Shown: piece after piece, positions 8,741 through 17,218 of the stretch
How the letters are laid out: every line of letters starts with the position of its first letter
Numbering within the stretch: the stretch's first letter is position 1
Assembly (NCBI GenBank): GCA_963836605.1
Contig: CAWIKB010000016.1
Location: forward strand, 1-64,000
Source: Bog-473 sp963836605
GTDB taxonomy: Bacteria; Actinomycetota; Acidimicrobiia; Acidimicrobiales; RAAP-2
Reading direction: 5' to 3'
Length of the DNA stretch: 64,000 bases
Translations under genes and position numbers: made by a program
Notes under the pieces: generated by a model
Seen by the model: only the letters and a program-made list of their open reading frames with translations
Databases searched by the model: none
Told to the model about the DNA's origin: nothing

Positions 8741-9911
8741 ACCACCGGCCGATTCGGCAATGGGGAGAGTGCGCAGCCCGGTTGCGGCGGGCCCGACTTC
8801 GACCGCACCGGTCTCCTGGTTGAACTGGGAGCCGTGACACGGGCACACCAGGACCTTTCCCGACTGGGAGTACTGGACGGTGCATCCGGCATGCGGACAC
8901 ACCGCGTCATAGGCGAGGAACTGCCCCTGCTGGGGCTGCAGGACGATCGACGGGTCCCCGGTAGAGGGATCCGAGAAGGTGGCCGCCCCGCCGACGGGCA
9001 CATCGTGCGCCGGTCCGATAGCGGTCCCCGGCGGGTGCGTGGTGACCGGTGCCGGCACGCTGGTCGTGGGTCCCGCAGTGGTTGGGGTGGCCGAGGTGGT
9101 CGGGGTGCGCGAGGTGGTCGGAGTCGGTCCGACGGTCACCGGCGTGCCCTGGCCCGCACCAGCGGCGAGTCCCGAAGGAGAGCCGCCCGAGCCGACGAGC
9201 CGCCCGAGCCCGGCCGCCAGACCGGCCAGGGTCAGACCCCCGAGCCCGGCCGCCACCGCGGCCGTGCCACCGAGGACGAGCCGTCGCCGCCCGAGGTCGG
9301 TGGAGCGATCATCCCGCGCCGCCACATTGGCGAGAAAGGGACATGGCGCGGGGTCGCAGTCGGCTCCACGCAGAGCGGCGCACCGGCCCTTGGTGAAATT
9401 GCCGCAGACCTGGCGGACGACGTCGAACTCGATCGGCACGATCGTCGTCGGGGAGAGTCCCATCTCATGTCGGGTCCGAGCCGCGATGAACCCGTCGAGC
9501 GACCAGACGCCGCCCGACCCTGCGAGCAGGAGGGGTATCCAGGCGAAGAAGAACACGATGTCCGCGCCGGTGTAGTACGGGGATGAGTGGAAGCTGATGG
9601 TGAGAAACAGGGCCAGCGACAGCACGAGGCCACCGAAGGCGGCCACCCTGGTCCACAGACCGAGCAGGGCGCCGATGCCCACGGCCAGTTCGGCCAGAGC
9701 AATCACGACGCCGATGAGGACGGCCATCGATGAGAGGTGGGTGAGGATGCCGCGCAGCGGGCTCAGCCGCGGACGCGGCCATCAGCTGGGCCTGAATACC
9801 CGCCGGGTTGTGACTGTTGAAGAAATTGGGATTGGCCAGCTTCTGTATCCCCCCGAATGCGAAGGTGAATCCAAGGAAGGCCCGAAGGGGCAGGAGGGCC
9901 CACCCCGTCAT
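8723..9911 (-). CDS. DoxX-like membrane protein fused to a Rieske [2Fe-2S] domain, frameshifted
   Basis: The N-terminal half is a four-helix DoxX/DoxD-type module (LRAFLGFTFAFGGIQKL, then LAELAVGIGALLGLWTRVA and SPYYTGADIVFFFAWIPLLL). A linker with four Cys follows (CGNFTKGRC and CDPAPC). Next come a further hydrophobic helix and a Pro/Thr-rich spacer. The C-terminal Rieske domain has both ligand boxes intact, CPHAGC and CPCHGS. The first about 48 codons are in a different frame from the rest. A one-base indel near 9765-9775 joins them. DoxD subunits belong to thiosulfate:quinone oxidoreductase, so a redox role at the membrane is inferred. Confidence 0.8.
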
Positions 9912-10059
9912 GGCCAACGCCCGGGGCGGAGGAGAAAGGAAGAACCAGCGCGCCGTCCGGGTGGAGCGCCCCCGACCGCGGGCTATCGACATGGGAGGAT
10001 CTTGATCCGCTCACCTTACGGGGAAATGACGTGCTGACGCAGGCCGTGCGGCCGTCCTG

Positions 10060-10102
10060 CGCCCGTCATGCGCCCGTCAGGTTGGACGGTTAGACATGGA
10101 AC
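10060..10102 (+). promoter_or_regulatory. upstream region of the response regulator with a cgcccgtca direct repeat
   Basis: Two direct copies of cgcccgtca lie just before TAGACA at 10091-10096, which ends six bases before the GTG start. The direct repeats are a plausible response-regulator site, and the spacing suggests a leaderless mRNA. No convincing -35 box is visible. Confidence 0.35.
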
Positions 10103-10771
10103 GTGAGAGTGCTGGTGGCCGAGGACGACGACGGGCTGCGGTCGGTGCTCGAGCGAGGGCTGCAGGAGGGCGGCTACGCGGTTGACGCGGTGAGTGACGG
10201 AGAACAGGCGCTGCGCTACCTGGACACGTACGACTACGAGGTCGCCATCGTTGACTGGCGGATGCCGAAGGTCTCGGGCCTCGACGTGATCCGCCAACTT
10301 CGCCGGCAGGGCTCGGCGCTCCCGGTCCTGATGCTCACCGCGCGGGATGCGGCGGGTGACCGCGTGACCGGTCTCGACGAGGGTGCCGATGACTACTTGG
10401 TCAAGCCGTTCGACTTCCCCGAATTCCTGGCCCGCGTCAGAGCCCTGCGCCGCCGCGGCTCGGCGGTGCAGGAGCTGCTGATCACGGTGGGCGATCTCAC
10501 GTTCGACACGGTCACCCGTGAGGTGCACGTGGGATCCCGCCGGCCCCGGCTGACCGCGATCGAGCTCTCCATCCTGGAGATCCTCATGGAACGATCTCCC
10601 GCCGTCGTCGGTCGTCGTGCCATCGCGTTGGCGGCGTGGAACGAAGAAGCGGACGCCCTGGGATCGAACACCCTCGATGTCCACCTGGCCCGGCTCCGGG
10701 CCAAGATCGCCAAGAGCGGAACGAAGATCGAGTCGATGAGATCCGTCGGGTACAGAATCGTCCCGGCATGA
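10103..10771 (+). CDS. OmpR-family response regulator
   Basis: The 222-residue protein has a receiver domain with the acidic pair EDD at 7-9, the phosphorylation site Asp51 (AIVDWRMP) and Lys in LVKPFDF, followed by a winged-helix DNA-binding domain ending GYRIVPA. It is the cognate partner of the kinase encoded immediately downstream, whose ATG overlaps its stop codon. The start is a GTG. Genes controlled are not evident, but the divergent DoxX-Rieske gene is a candidate. Confidence 0.93.
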   Translation: MRVLVAEDDDGLRSVLERGLQEGGYAVDAVSDGEQALRYLDTYDYEVAIVDWRMPKVSGLDVIRQLRRQGSALPVLMLTARDAAGDRVTGLDEGADDYLVKPFDFPEFLARVRALRRRGSAVQELLITVGDLTFDTVTREVHVGSRRPRLTAIELSILEILMERSPAVVGRRAIALAAWNEEADALGSNTLDVHLARLRAKIAKSGTKIESMRSVGYRIVPA

Positions 10772-12168
10772 CATCGCGTCGGGCCCGGTTCAGCCCGTAC
10801 CTGAGCCACGCCGCCCGGGTTGCCCTCATCGCCTCGGCCGTCATCGGGTTGGTCTACGTGATCACGGTGGTTGTCTTCGACGTGGTCGACGGCCACCGGA
10901 CGGTGGCCGAGGTCGACAGCCGGCTCAACGAACGTCTCGGCGATGGGGCACGGCATCCCGCCCACAGCGCGATGGAGAACACCTACGACAACGCGCACGA
11001 CGCCGATGAATCTCCCGTCTTCCTGTGGCGGCTCGGGGCCACCCCGGGGCAGCGGCTTCTCGCGCTGACCCCCGGCGCGCCCCCCTTGCGCAGCTCGGGC
11101 TGGTCGCCGAGCACGTCGTCGGTCACGACCCAGGTCGGGACCACGTCCATCCGTCTACGGGGCCGGCGGGTCGCCGGGGGGTGGTTGATCGCCGGACAGA
11201 GCCTGGCCGAGACCAATCACATCGCAACCGACCTCGCCACCGTCGAGATCATCGCGGGCCCGCTCCTCCTGGTGACCGTCTTCCTCGGCACGCTGCTCAT
11301 CGGTCTGAAGGCGTCGGGTCCGGTGGAGTCGGCCCGTCGGCGCCAGCTCGAGTTCGCCGCGGACGCGTCACACGAACTGCGGACGCCATTGAGCGTGATC
11401 GAGGCAGAGGTGGGACTCTCGCTCAGTACCGAGCGGACGAGTGACGAGTACCGGGCGACGCTCGAGAGAGTTGGGACGGAGAGCCAGCGTCTCCGTGACA
11501 TCGTCGAAGACCTGCTGTGGCTTTCCCGGTTTGACTCTCAGCCGCCGCCTCCTTCCGATGAACCGGTGGACGTGTCCGCGGTCGCCGTGGTCTGCGCGGA
11601 CCGATTCGGTGCGGTGGCCGTCAACCGCGACATCTCCCTCTCGGTGCAGCAACGAGGCGAAGGTCAACCGTGGATCAACGCACCACCCGAGTGGGTGGAT
11701 CGGCTCACCACTGTCCTGGTGGACAACGCCTGCCGCTATGCCGGGAGGGGTGGCGCGGTCCAGCTCCACACCGCGGCCGACGGCCACCGGGTCAGGCTGG
11801 TCGTGGAGGACAGCGGCCCGGGGATCGACCCCGCTGAACGCAGCCGCCTCTTCGACCGCTTCCACCGCGCCACCGACCAGGGGAGCGGCGCGGGTCTCGG
11901 CCTCGCCATCGCGGACGCCGTGGTCCGGGCGACCGGCGGCGAGTGGCGTGTCGGGGACTCGGACCTGGGCGGAGCCCGGATGGAGGTGGTGTGGCACCGC
12001 TCACCGGGCGCCAGAGACCTGGCCCACGGGGAGGGGCGCCGAACGGGTGCCGACGCGACCGCCTCCTCTGAAGACTCCACGACCGGCGGATCTCGATCCC
12101 GGGTCGAGCCCGTCGATGCGTCCGTCCAGGAGGATCGGTCGGGGCACCAGAGCACGTTGCGGCACTGA
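10768..12168 (+). CDS. sensor histidine kinase
   Basis: This 466-residue transmembrane kinase starts at an ATG overlapping the response-regulator stop. A first helix (residues about 14-38), an extracytoplasmic sensor region of about 110 residues and a second helix (about 160-182) precede the dimerisation domain with His202 in SHELRTPLS. The ATPase domain follows, with N-box DNACRYA, DSGPGI and GAGLGLAI. The last 55 residues are a Ser/Thr-rich tail beyond the kinase fold. The stimulus is unknown. Confidence 0.92.
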   Translation: MTSRRARFSPYLSHAARVALIASAVIGLVYVITVVVFDVVDGHRTVAEVDSRLNERLGDGARHPAHSAMENTYDNAHDADESPVFLWRLGATPGQRLLALTPGAPPLRSSGWSPSTSSVTTQVGTTSIRLRGRRVAGGWLIAGQSLAETNHIATDLATVEIIAGPLLLVTVFLGTLLIGLKASGPVESARRRQLEFAADASHELRTPLSVIEAEVGLSLSTERTSDEYRATLERVGTESQRLRDIVEDLLWLSRFDSQPPPPSDEPVDVSAVAVVCADRFGAVAVNRDISLSVQQRGEGQPWINAPPEWVDRLTTVLVDNACRYAGRGGAVQLHTAADGHRVRLVVEDSGPGIDPAERSRLFDRFHRATDQGSGAGLGLAIADAVVRATGGEWRVGDSDLGGARMEVVWHRSPGARDLAHGEGRRTGADATASSEDSTTGGSRSRVEPVDASVQEDRSGHQSTLRH

Positions 12169-12196
12169 GGACTTGCGGCACTGAGGACTTGCGGCA
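12157..12196. repeat. 16-bp tandem repeat at the kinase stop codon
   Basis: The unit ttgcggcactgaggac occurs twice in full, followed by a partial third copy. The kinase stop codon lies in the first unit. The rest of the gap up to 12429 holds no gene that I can support. Confidence 0.85.
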
Positions 12197-12429
12197 TCGG
12201 GGCGTTGAGGTCCTGAGCTGGAGTAACGGGTTCGGGGCCTCGTGGCTTCAGGCCATCGGGTGACGGCGTCACCTTGGCGTAAGGGTCACCGCGTACGGTG
12301 ATGTCGAGACGGGCCTGGACCGCCGCGCCAGAGGGCGCGAGGGTCGAGGCCCACTCGATGCGGGTGCACCGGACCCGCCGGACTCTCGCCGGTCACCGTC
12401 ACCGTGGCCCCGATGTGCAAAGGAGACTC

Positions 12430-12948
12430 GTGCCGCAGCCCACCATCATCGAACGCTCCCTGACCTTGGCCAAGATCGATTTTGCCCCCACCCACCGGCC
12501 GCCTTCGATGTTCCGGGTCGCCCTGGCCACCGTGCTCGCGCTCGCCGGATCACTCCTCGTTGACGCGGCGCTGGTCGCGCTCGGCACCAGGGTGTTCCCT
12601 TCGACCAACGGCTACGTCCACTTCCAGTTCCATGACTACGCCAAGCTGACCATCATCGGCGTGCTCATCGCTTGTGCCGCGTGGCCGATCGTGACCCGGA
12701 TCTCGTCGGCGCCGCGGTGGCTGTTCTTCCGGCTGGCCATTCTGGTCACGCTGGTCCTCCTCCTGCCCGACGCCTGGCTCCTGGCCAAGCACGCCCCGGG
12801 CGAGGCCGTCCTCGTGCTGGTGGTCATGCACCTGGCCATCGCCCTCGTGACCTACAACGCCCTCGTCCGCGTGGCCGCGGTCCGCCGTCAGCGGAGGCGG
12901 GACCGCGGGCAGCCGAAGCACGGCGAACCGGCCAGAGCGTCGAGCTGA
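12430..12948 (+). CDS. four-helix membrane protein, copy 1 (DUF6069-like)
   Basis: The 172-residue protein has four predicted membrane helices (about residues 28-50, 72-90, 98-118 and 126-146) and a basic C-terminal tail. It resembles small actinobacterial DUF6069-type membrane proteins, a match made only by pattern. I chose the GTG at 12430 because aggag lies five bases upstream. A close paralogue starts at 16598, and the two share a nearly identical DNA stretch over the third helix. The function is unknown. Confidence 0.75.
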   Translation: MPQPTIIERSLTLAKIDFAPTHRPPSMFRVALATVLALAGSLLVDAALVALGTRVFPSTNGYVHFQFHDYAKLTIIGVLIACAAWPIVTRISSAPRWLFFRLAILVTLVLLLPDAWLLAKHAPGEAVLVLVVMHLAIALVTYNALVRVAAVRRQRRRDRGQPKHGEPARASS

Positions 12949-12966
12949 CGACTTCGGCCGGCCGGC

Positions 12967-13007
12967 CGTAGCTACGTCTTGCGTAGCTACGTATGACGTA
13001 GTACTGT
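12967..13007 (+). promoter_or_regulatory. PadR promoter with two palindromic operators, leaderless
   Basis: The perfect palindrome CGTAGCTACG occurs at 12967-12976 and again at 12982-12991. A related half-site cgtagtac follows. TTGCGT (12979-12984), 17 bases, and TACTGT (13002-13007) form the promoter, and the ATG begins six bases after the -10 box. The palindromes overlap the -35 box and the spacer, so the PadR protein probably represses itself here. Confidence 0.65.
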
Positions 13008-13013
13008 GACCGA

Positions 13014-13352
13014 ATGGCACGTACCCGCGAGCACGATGGCCTCCGCCGATCCAACGATCCACCCCTTCTGATCCTGACCAGCCTCGCCGGGGGCCCCAAG
13101 CACGGCCACGCCCTGGCCAAGGACATCGAGGGGTTCGCCGGGGTGGTCCTGGGGCCCGGCGCTCTCTACGGCGCCATCACCCGGCTCGAGGAGCGGGGCC
13201 TCATCGAGCCGCTGGAAACCGATGATCGAAGACGTCCCTACCGGATCACCGGTGCCGGCTCGGCCGCCCTGGCCGCCGCGATCATCGAGCTGCGCCGGGT
13301 GGCCGAGGTCGGCGCGTCCCGGCTCGGGCTCATCGGGAGCCAGCCGGCGTGA
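13014..13352 (+). CDS. PadR-family transcriptional regulator
   Basis: The 112-residue winged-helix protein has the PadR signature: LLILTSLAGGPKHGHALAKDIE, then GPGALYGAITRLEERGLIEP and RRPYRITGAGSAAL, with a short C-terminal dimerisation helix. PadR regulators often control small membrane proteins or transporters next door. Its stop overlaps the GTG of the following membrane protein, so the two form an operon. Two palindromes over its own promoter are the likely binding sites. Confidence 0.9.
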   Translation: MARTREHDGLRRSNDPPLLILTSLAGGPKHGHALAKDIEGFAGVVLGPGALYGAITRLEERGLIEPLETDDRRRPYRITGAGSAALAAAIIELRRVAEVGASRLGLIGSQPA

Positions 13353-14293
13353 GGACCAATGGGCACCCAGCGGGTCCGGACCTGCTCCGGTGGTACCCGG
13401 CGGCGTGGCGCCAGCGCTACGGCGAGGAGTTCGCCGCGCTCATGGAGGACAGCCTGCAGGGCCAGGCACCGACGCCGCGGTTCCGCCTCTCGATCGTCCG
13501 GGCCGGGCTCCGTGAGCGCGGCCACGAGGCCGGGCTGCTGGGCCGGGGAGCGACCAGGGACGAGCGTGTGCGGGGCGGGTCGCTGCTGGTGCTGTGCGCC
13601 TGGACGGCTCTCCTCGTCGCCGGAGCTGCCTTCGCCAACACGGCCGACAATTTCAGTAAGGCGGTCCCCGCGAGCTCCCGGTCGCTGGCCACGTTCGGGT
13701 ACGGCGCCGTGGCGGCTCTCGCCATCGCGGGTGCGCTGGTGGTGCTGGCCGGCGCCCTGGTGGCCCTCCCGGCCTTTCTTCGGTTCCTACGGGCCGGCGG
13801 ATGGAGCTCGATGCGCCGCCCGGTCCGCCGGGCAGCCGGGATGACCGTCGTGAGCGCGGTGGTGCTGGTGGGGGTCTCGCTCGCCGCCCACCACCTCACG
13901 ACCGCCCAGCGCACCGGAGGCTCCTGGCCCTACTCGTTGGCCTTCGTGGTGATGGGGATCGTGTGCAGCGCGACCCTGGCGCTCTGGACGGCGGCGGGCG
14001 TCGCCGCGATCCGACGATGCGCACTGTCCCGGGCCGTTCTCCGAACCGAGGCCGCTCTGGCCAGTGCCCTGAGCACGGTGATGGTGCTGCAGACCGTCGC
14101 CGCCGCCGTCTGGTGGTCCGGGGTGGCGTCGTCGGCGCCCTGGTTCTTCCACGGCACGCGACCCGGATCGGGAGGGTCGCCGTTCGACCAGCAGCTCATC
14201 GGCTCGATGGCGCTCATGTTCGTGGCCACCCTGGTCGCCGTCTACGGGGTCAGCCGGGTGGCGCAAGGTTGGCGCCATCTCCCGGCGGCCTGA
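13349..14293 (+). CDS. PadR-linked multi-pass membrane protein
   Basis: The 314-residue protein starts at a GTG overlapping the PadR stop. The N-terminal motif LLRWYPAAWRQRYGEEFAALMED is common in proteins encoded directly after PadR regulators in actinobacteria. About six membrane helices follow from residue 75 to the end. No catalytic motif is visible. It is probably the regulated membrane component, with unknown function. Confidence 0.8.
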   Translation: MRTNGHPAGPDLLRWYPAAWRQRYGEEFAALMEDSLQGQAPTPRFRLSIVRAGLRERGHEAGLLGRGATRDERVRGGSLLVLCAWTALLVAGAAFANTADNFSKAVPASSRSLATFGYGAVAALAIAGALVVLAGALVALPAFLRFLRAGGWSSMRRPVRRAAGMTVVSAVVLVGVSLAAHHLTTAQRTGGSWPYSLAFVVMGIVCSATLALWTAAGVAAIRRCALSRAVLRTEAALASALSTVMVLQTVAAAVWWSGVASSAPWFFHGTRPGSGGSPFDQQLIGSMALMFVATLVAVYGVSRVAQGWRHLPAA

Positions 14294-14303
14294 ACTGCAA
14301 TGG

Positions 14304-14981
14304 TCACGATGGGTGGACCAACCCGGTCTGGAACGCCAGGACCACGGCTTGCACTCTGTCGCGCAGGCCCAGCTTGGACAGTATCCGCCCGACGTGCGAC
14401 TTGACCGTCGCCTCGGAGACGTAGAGGCGCTCGGCGATCTCGGCATTGGAGAGCCCGTCAGCCACGGCGAGCAGGACCTCTCGCTCCCGCTCGGTCAGCT
14501 CACGCAGGACGGGGGGGACGCTGGTGGCGTCCTTCTCGGTCGGCGACAGATCGGGCAGTTGGTGCGCGTACTCCTCGAGCAGTCGACGGGTGACGCGTGG
14601 GGACACCACGGCGTCACCGTCAGCCACCGTGCGCACGGCCCCCGTCAGTTGCTGTGGGGGGACGTCCTTCAACAAGAAGCCGCTGGCCCCCGCCCGCAGG
14701 GCGCTGAACGCGTACTCGTCGAGATCGAAGGTGGTCAGGATGAGGACGCGGCTCACCGAACTCGAGGCGCAGATGATGCGCGTGGCCTCGATGCCATCGA
14801 GCGACGGCATGCGGACATCCATCAGCACGACGTCCGGGGCGTACAACTCGACGAGCTGTACCGCCGCCTGCCCATCCTCGGCCTCGCCGACCACGGTGAT
14901 GTCCTGTTCGGCCTCGAGGATCATGCGGAAGCCCTTGCGGAGCAGCGCCTGATCGTCGACGATCACCACCCGGATGGTCAC
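14304..14981 (-). CDS. NarL/LuxR-type response regulator
   Basis: The 225-residue protein has a receiver domain with Asp55 as phospho-acceptor (VVLMDVRMP) and a C-terminal LuxR helix-turn-helix (ELTEREREVLLAVADGLSNAEIAERLYVSEATVKSHV). I chose the GTG at 14981 because it overlaps the stop of the upstream kinase gene (GTGA). A longer frame to 15029 exists but overlaps kinase coding. It is the cognate regulator of the kinase next to it. The target genes are not identifiable. Confidence 0.92.
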   Translation of the reverse strand: MTIRVVIVDDQALLRKGFRMILEAEQDITVVGEAEDGQAAVQLVELYAPDVVLMDVRMPSLDGIEATRIICASSSVSRVLILTTFDLDEYAFSALRAGASGFLLKDVPPQQLTGAVRTVADGDAVVSPRVTRRLLEEYAHQLPDLSPTEKDATSVPPVLRELTEREREVLLAVADGLSNAEIAERLYVSEATVKSHVGRILSKLGLRDRVQAVVLAFQTGLVHPS

Positions 14982-16318
14982 AGGCGCACAGGCGCCCGGC
15001 ACCCGTAGAGCGTCGTTTCGACCCGCCATCCCCCGCCGGCCAGGGGGCCGGCGGTCAGGGACCCGTCGAACGCGGCCGCTCGCTCGGTCATATTGGTCAC
15101 TCCGTGCCCCCCACCGTTGAAATCCGGGGTCCTCGTCGCACCCACGGCCCTCGCGCTCCCGTCGTCGGTGACCTGCAACGAGAGGTTGGGGTCGGCGAAG
15201 GCCAAGGTCACCCGCACCTCACCGGGGGAGACTGCGTGCCGCAGGGCATTGGTCAGCGCCTCCTGCACAATCCGGTAGGTCGTGAGCTCGGCCGCCTCGG
15301 AGAGCTCGAACGGTACCCCCTGCCATCTGAGGGCGACCGGGAGGCCGGTGGCCCGGACTCGCTCCACCAACCCTTCGAGCTCGTCGATTCCCGGCTGCGG
15401 GGCCCGGACGGCCGCATCGTGGGGGCGCAACGACCCGTGCTCGCCGCCCTCGTCGCGGAGGAGACCCAACATGCGGCGCATGTCGGTCAACGCTTGTCGC
15501 CCGGTGCCGGCGACTTCGCCCATCGTCTCGGCAGCCCGGCCCGGTTCGGTGTCGTGGGCCACCGAGGCCGCATCGGCCAGCGTGACCATGACCTGCAGAT
15601 TGTGGGACACGACGTCGTGCATCTCCCGGGCGATGCGAGACCGCTCGGCGGCGGCGGCGAGGGAGGTCTGTTGGTCGCGTTCGCGCTCGAGGCGTTGGGC
15701 TCGCTCGGCCAGCCAATTCATCTGGCCCCGCAGCGCCCGGACCACCGCACCGGCCAGAAAGGCGGCCACCGTCATGCCGGTGAGGAAGACCAGGGACTCG
15801 AGGTACGAGTGGCCGACGGGCGTCCAACGCACCGTGGCCACGATCACGCCGATCTCGAGTGTGAGCAACGACACGACGACGCGCATCCAGTCGGACTCGG
15901 CCGCCACGGTGTAGAGCGCGACCAGGAGAGCGGTGTCGGCCACCAGCGGACCAGTGACGAACCACTGCACCAGCGCGACCACGGAGATGGTGATGAAGAC
16001 GGCGAAAGGGGCACGCCGGCGGAAGATCAGGGGCAGGGTCAGCGCGGCCACAAATCCGATGTCGGCATGGGGGGGCCCGACCCGGACCAGCCAACCCGAA
16101 CACAAGAGGAAGAGGCCGAGCGCCACCACGGTGTCGACGGCCCAGGCGAACTGCTTGTCCCAGGCCTGGAGCGTCTCCCATGTCCGCCACGCTCCGTCCA
16201 TCTGTCGGGTGGCACCGGTGGGATAGGTGGGATCGGTGGGATCGGTGGGATCGAGCCGCTCCGAGCCGGAATAGGCGCGGTCATTCGTGAGGGCCATCGG
16301 GTCTTCCTTCACTCCCAA
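14978..16318 (-). CDS. NarL-type sensor histidine kinase (HisKA_3)
   Basis: The 446-residue kinase has a short N-terminal DPT repeat, an N-terminal membrane region with about five helices (residues 58-215), a coiled linker, and a HisKA_3 dimerisation domain with the phospho-His near 234 (AREMHDVVSHNLQ). An ATPase domain follows (QEALTNALRH, GGHGVTNM). It is translationally coupled to the regulator. An ATG seven codons in (MALTNDR) may be the true start. Such membrane-sensing kinases often monitor envelope stress or antibiotics. That is inference. Confidence 0.9.
   Translation of the reverse strand: MGVKEDPMALTNDRAYSGSERLDPTDPTDPTYPTGATRQMDGAWRTWETLQAWDKQFAWAVDTVVALGLFLLCSGWLVRVGPPHADIGFVAALTLPLIFRRRAPFAVFITISVVALVQWFVTGPLVADTALLVALYTVAAESDWMRVVVSLLTLEIGVIVATVRWTPVGHSYLESLVFLTGMTVAAFLAGAVVRALRGQMNWLAERAQRLERERDQQTSLAAAAERSRIAREMHDVVSHNLQVMVTLADAASVAHDTEPGRAAETMGEVAGTGRQALTDMRRMLGLLRDEGGEHGSLRPHDAAVRAPQPGIDELEGLVERVRATGLPVALRWQGVPFELSEAAELTTYRIVQEALTNALRHAVSPGEVRVTLAFADPNLSLQVTDDGSARAVGATRTPDFNGGGHGVTNMTERAAAFDGSLTAGPLAGGGWRVETTLYGCRAPVRL
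16216..16253. repeat. 9-10 bp tandem repeat coding for DPT units
   Basis: Several copies of ggtgggatc near the start of the kinase gene encode repeated Asp-Pro-Thr on the minus strand. Length variation here would change only the N-terminal linker. Confidence 0.7.
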
Positions 16319-16597
16319 GAGTGGCCCAATCGTACTTCGACCCGTCGTCGTGTCCCCGACGCAGAGAAGGATCCGAACACGCCCCCCTGCCTAGTTGCCC
16401 CGCCTCGGGTCCATCTCATCCTCCAGGATGATTTGTCCTGCCGCGAATCATCCCCCCGGCCACTGCTCCGACGGCCCGACCAGCCGTAGCGTCGGATGTG
16501 TCACTGACCGGTCGAGCGAGCGGGCGGGAGCAGGCCCCGGGCACCCTGTAGCAGCTTCGCCGCCGCCTCGGCGACCATGCCAGCCGAGGAGAACACC

Positions 16598-17098
16598 GTG
16601 GAAAATTCGATGGACCGTGTCCTGAGACTGCTCAGGATCGATCTGGCTCCGACCCATCGTCAGCCCCCGATGGCGCGGGTGGCGCTGGCCACCGTGCTGG
16701 CCCTGGTCGGGTCCTTGTTGGTTGACGCCGCCCTGGTGGCGATCGGCACGGCGGTGTTCCCCTCGACCAAGGGCTACGTGCACTTCCAATTCCATGACTA
16801 CGCCAAATTGACCATCATCGGTGTGCTCATCGCCTGTGCGGCCTGGCCGATCGTGACCCGGATCTCGTCGGCGCCGCGGTGGCTGTTCTTCCGGCTGGCC
16901 ATTCTGGTCACGTTGGTCCTCCTCCTACCCGACGCGTGGCTCCTGGCCCGCCATCAGCCAGCCGAGGCGGTCCTTGTTCTCGTCACCATGCATCTCGCCA
17001 TCGCTCTGGTCACCTACAACGCCTTGGTGTACGTGGCCCCTGTGCACAAGCGGGGCAGCCGGGGGCAAGAGGCCGCGAAGGATTCCCTCCCGCACTAG
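16598..17098 (+). CDS. four-helix membrane protein, copy 2 (DUF6069-like)
   Basis: This 166-residue protein is a clear paralogue of the one at 12430-12948. The central 110 residues are almost identical, including VDAALVAIGTAVFPST and HFQFHDYAKLTIIGVLIACA, while the N- and C-termini differ. A gaggag ribosome site is seven bases before the GTG at 16598. An ATG at 16577 is less likely. The two copies are direct repeats about 4.2 kb apart and flank the PadR operon and the NarL-type system. The function is unknown. Confidence 0.75.
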   Translation: MENSMDRVLRLLRIDLAPTHRQPPMARVALATVLALVGSLLVDAALVAIGTAVFPSTKGYVHFQFHDYAKLTIIGVLIACAAWPIVTRISSAPRWLFFRLAILVTLVLLLPDAWLLARHQPAEAVLVLVTMHLAIALVTYNALVYVAPVHKRGSRGQEAAKDSLPH

Positions 17099-17218
17099 CC
17101 GCGACCACCGGAAGCGAGGGCCTGTCTCGCGGCCGCACTCGACGCATTGGGACTGCCCCAGGAGAGCGACCGGAGGCGACCTCCTTTACGACGGCTCCGC
17201 CCGTAACATCATGCCGCC

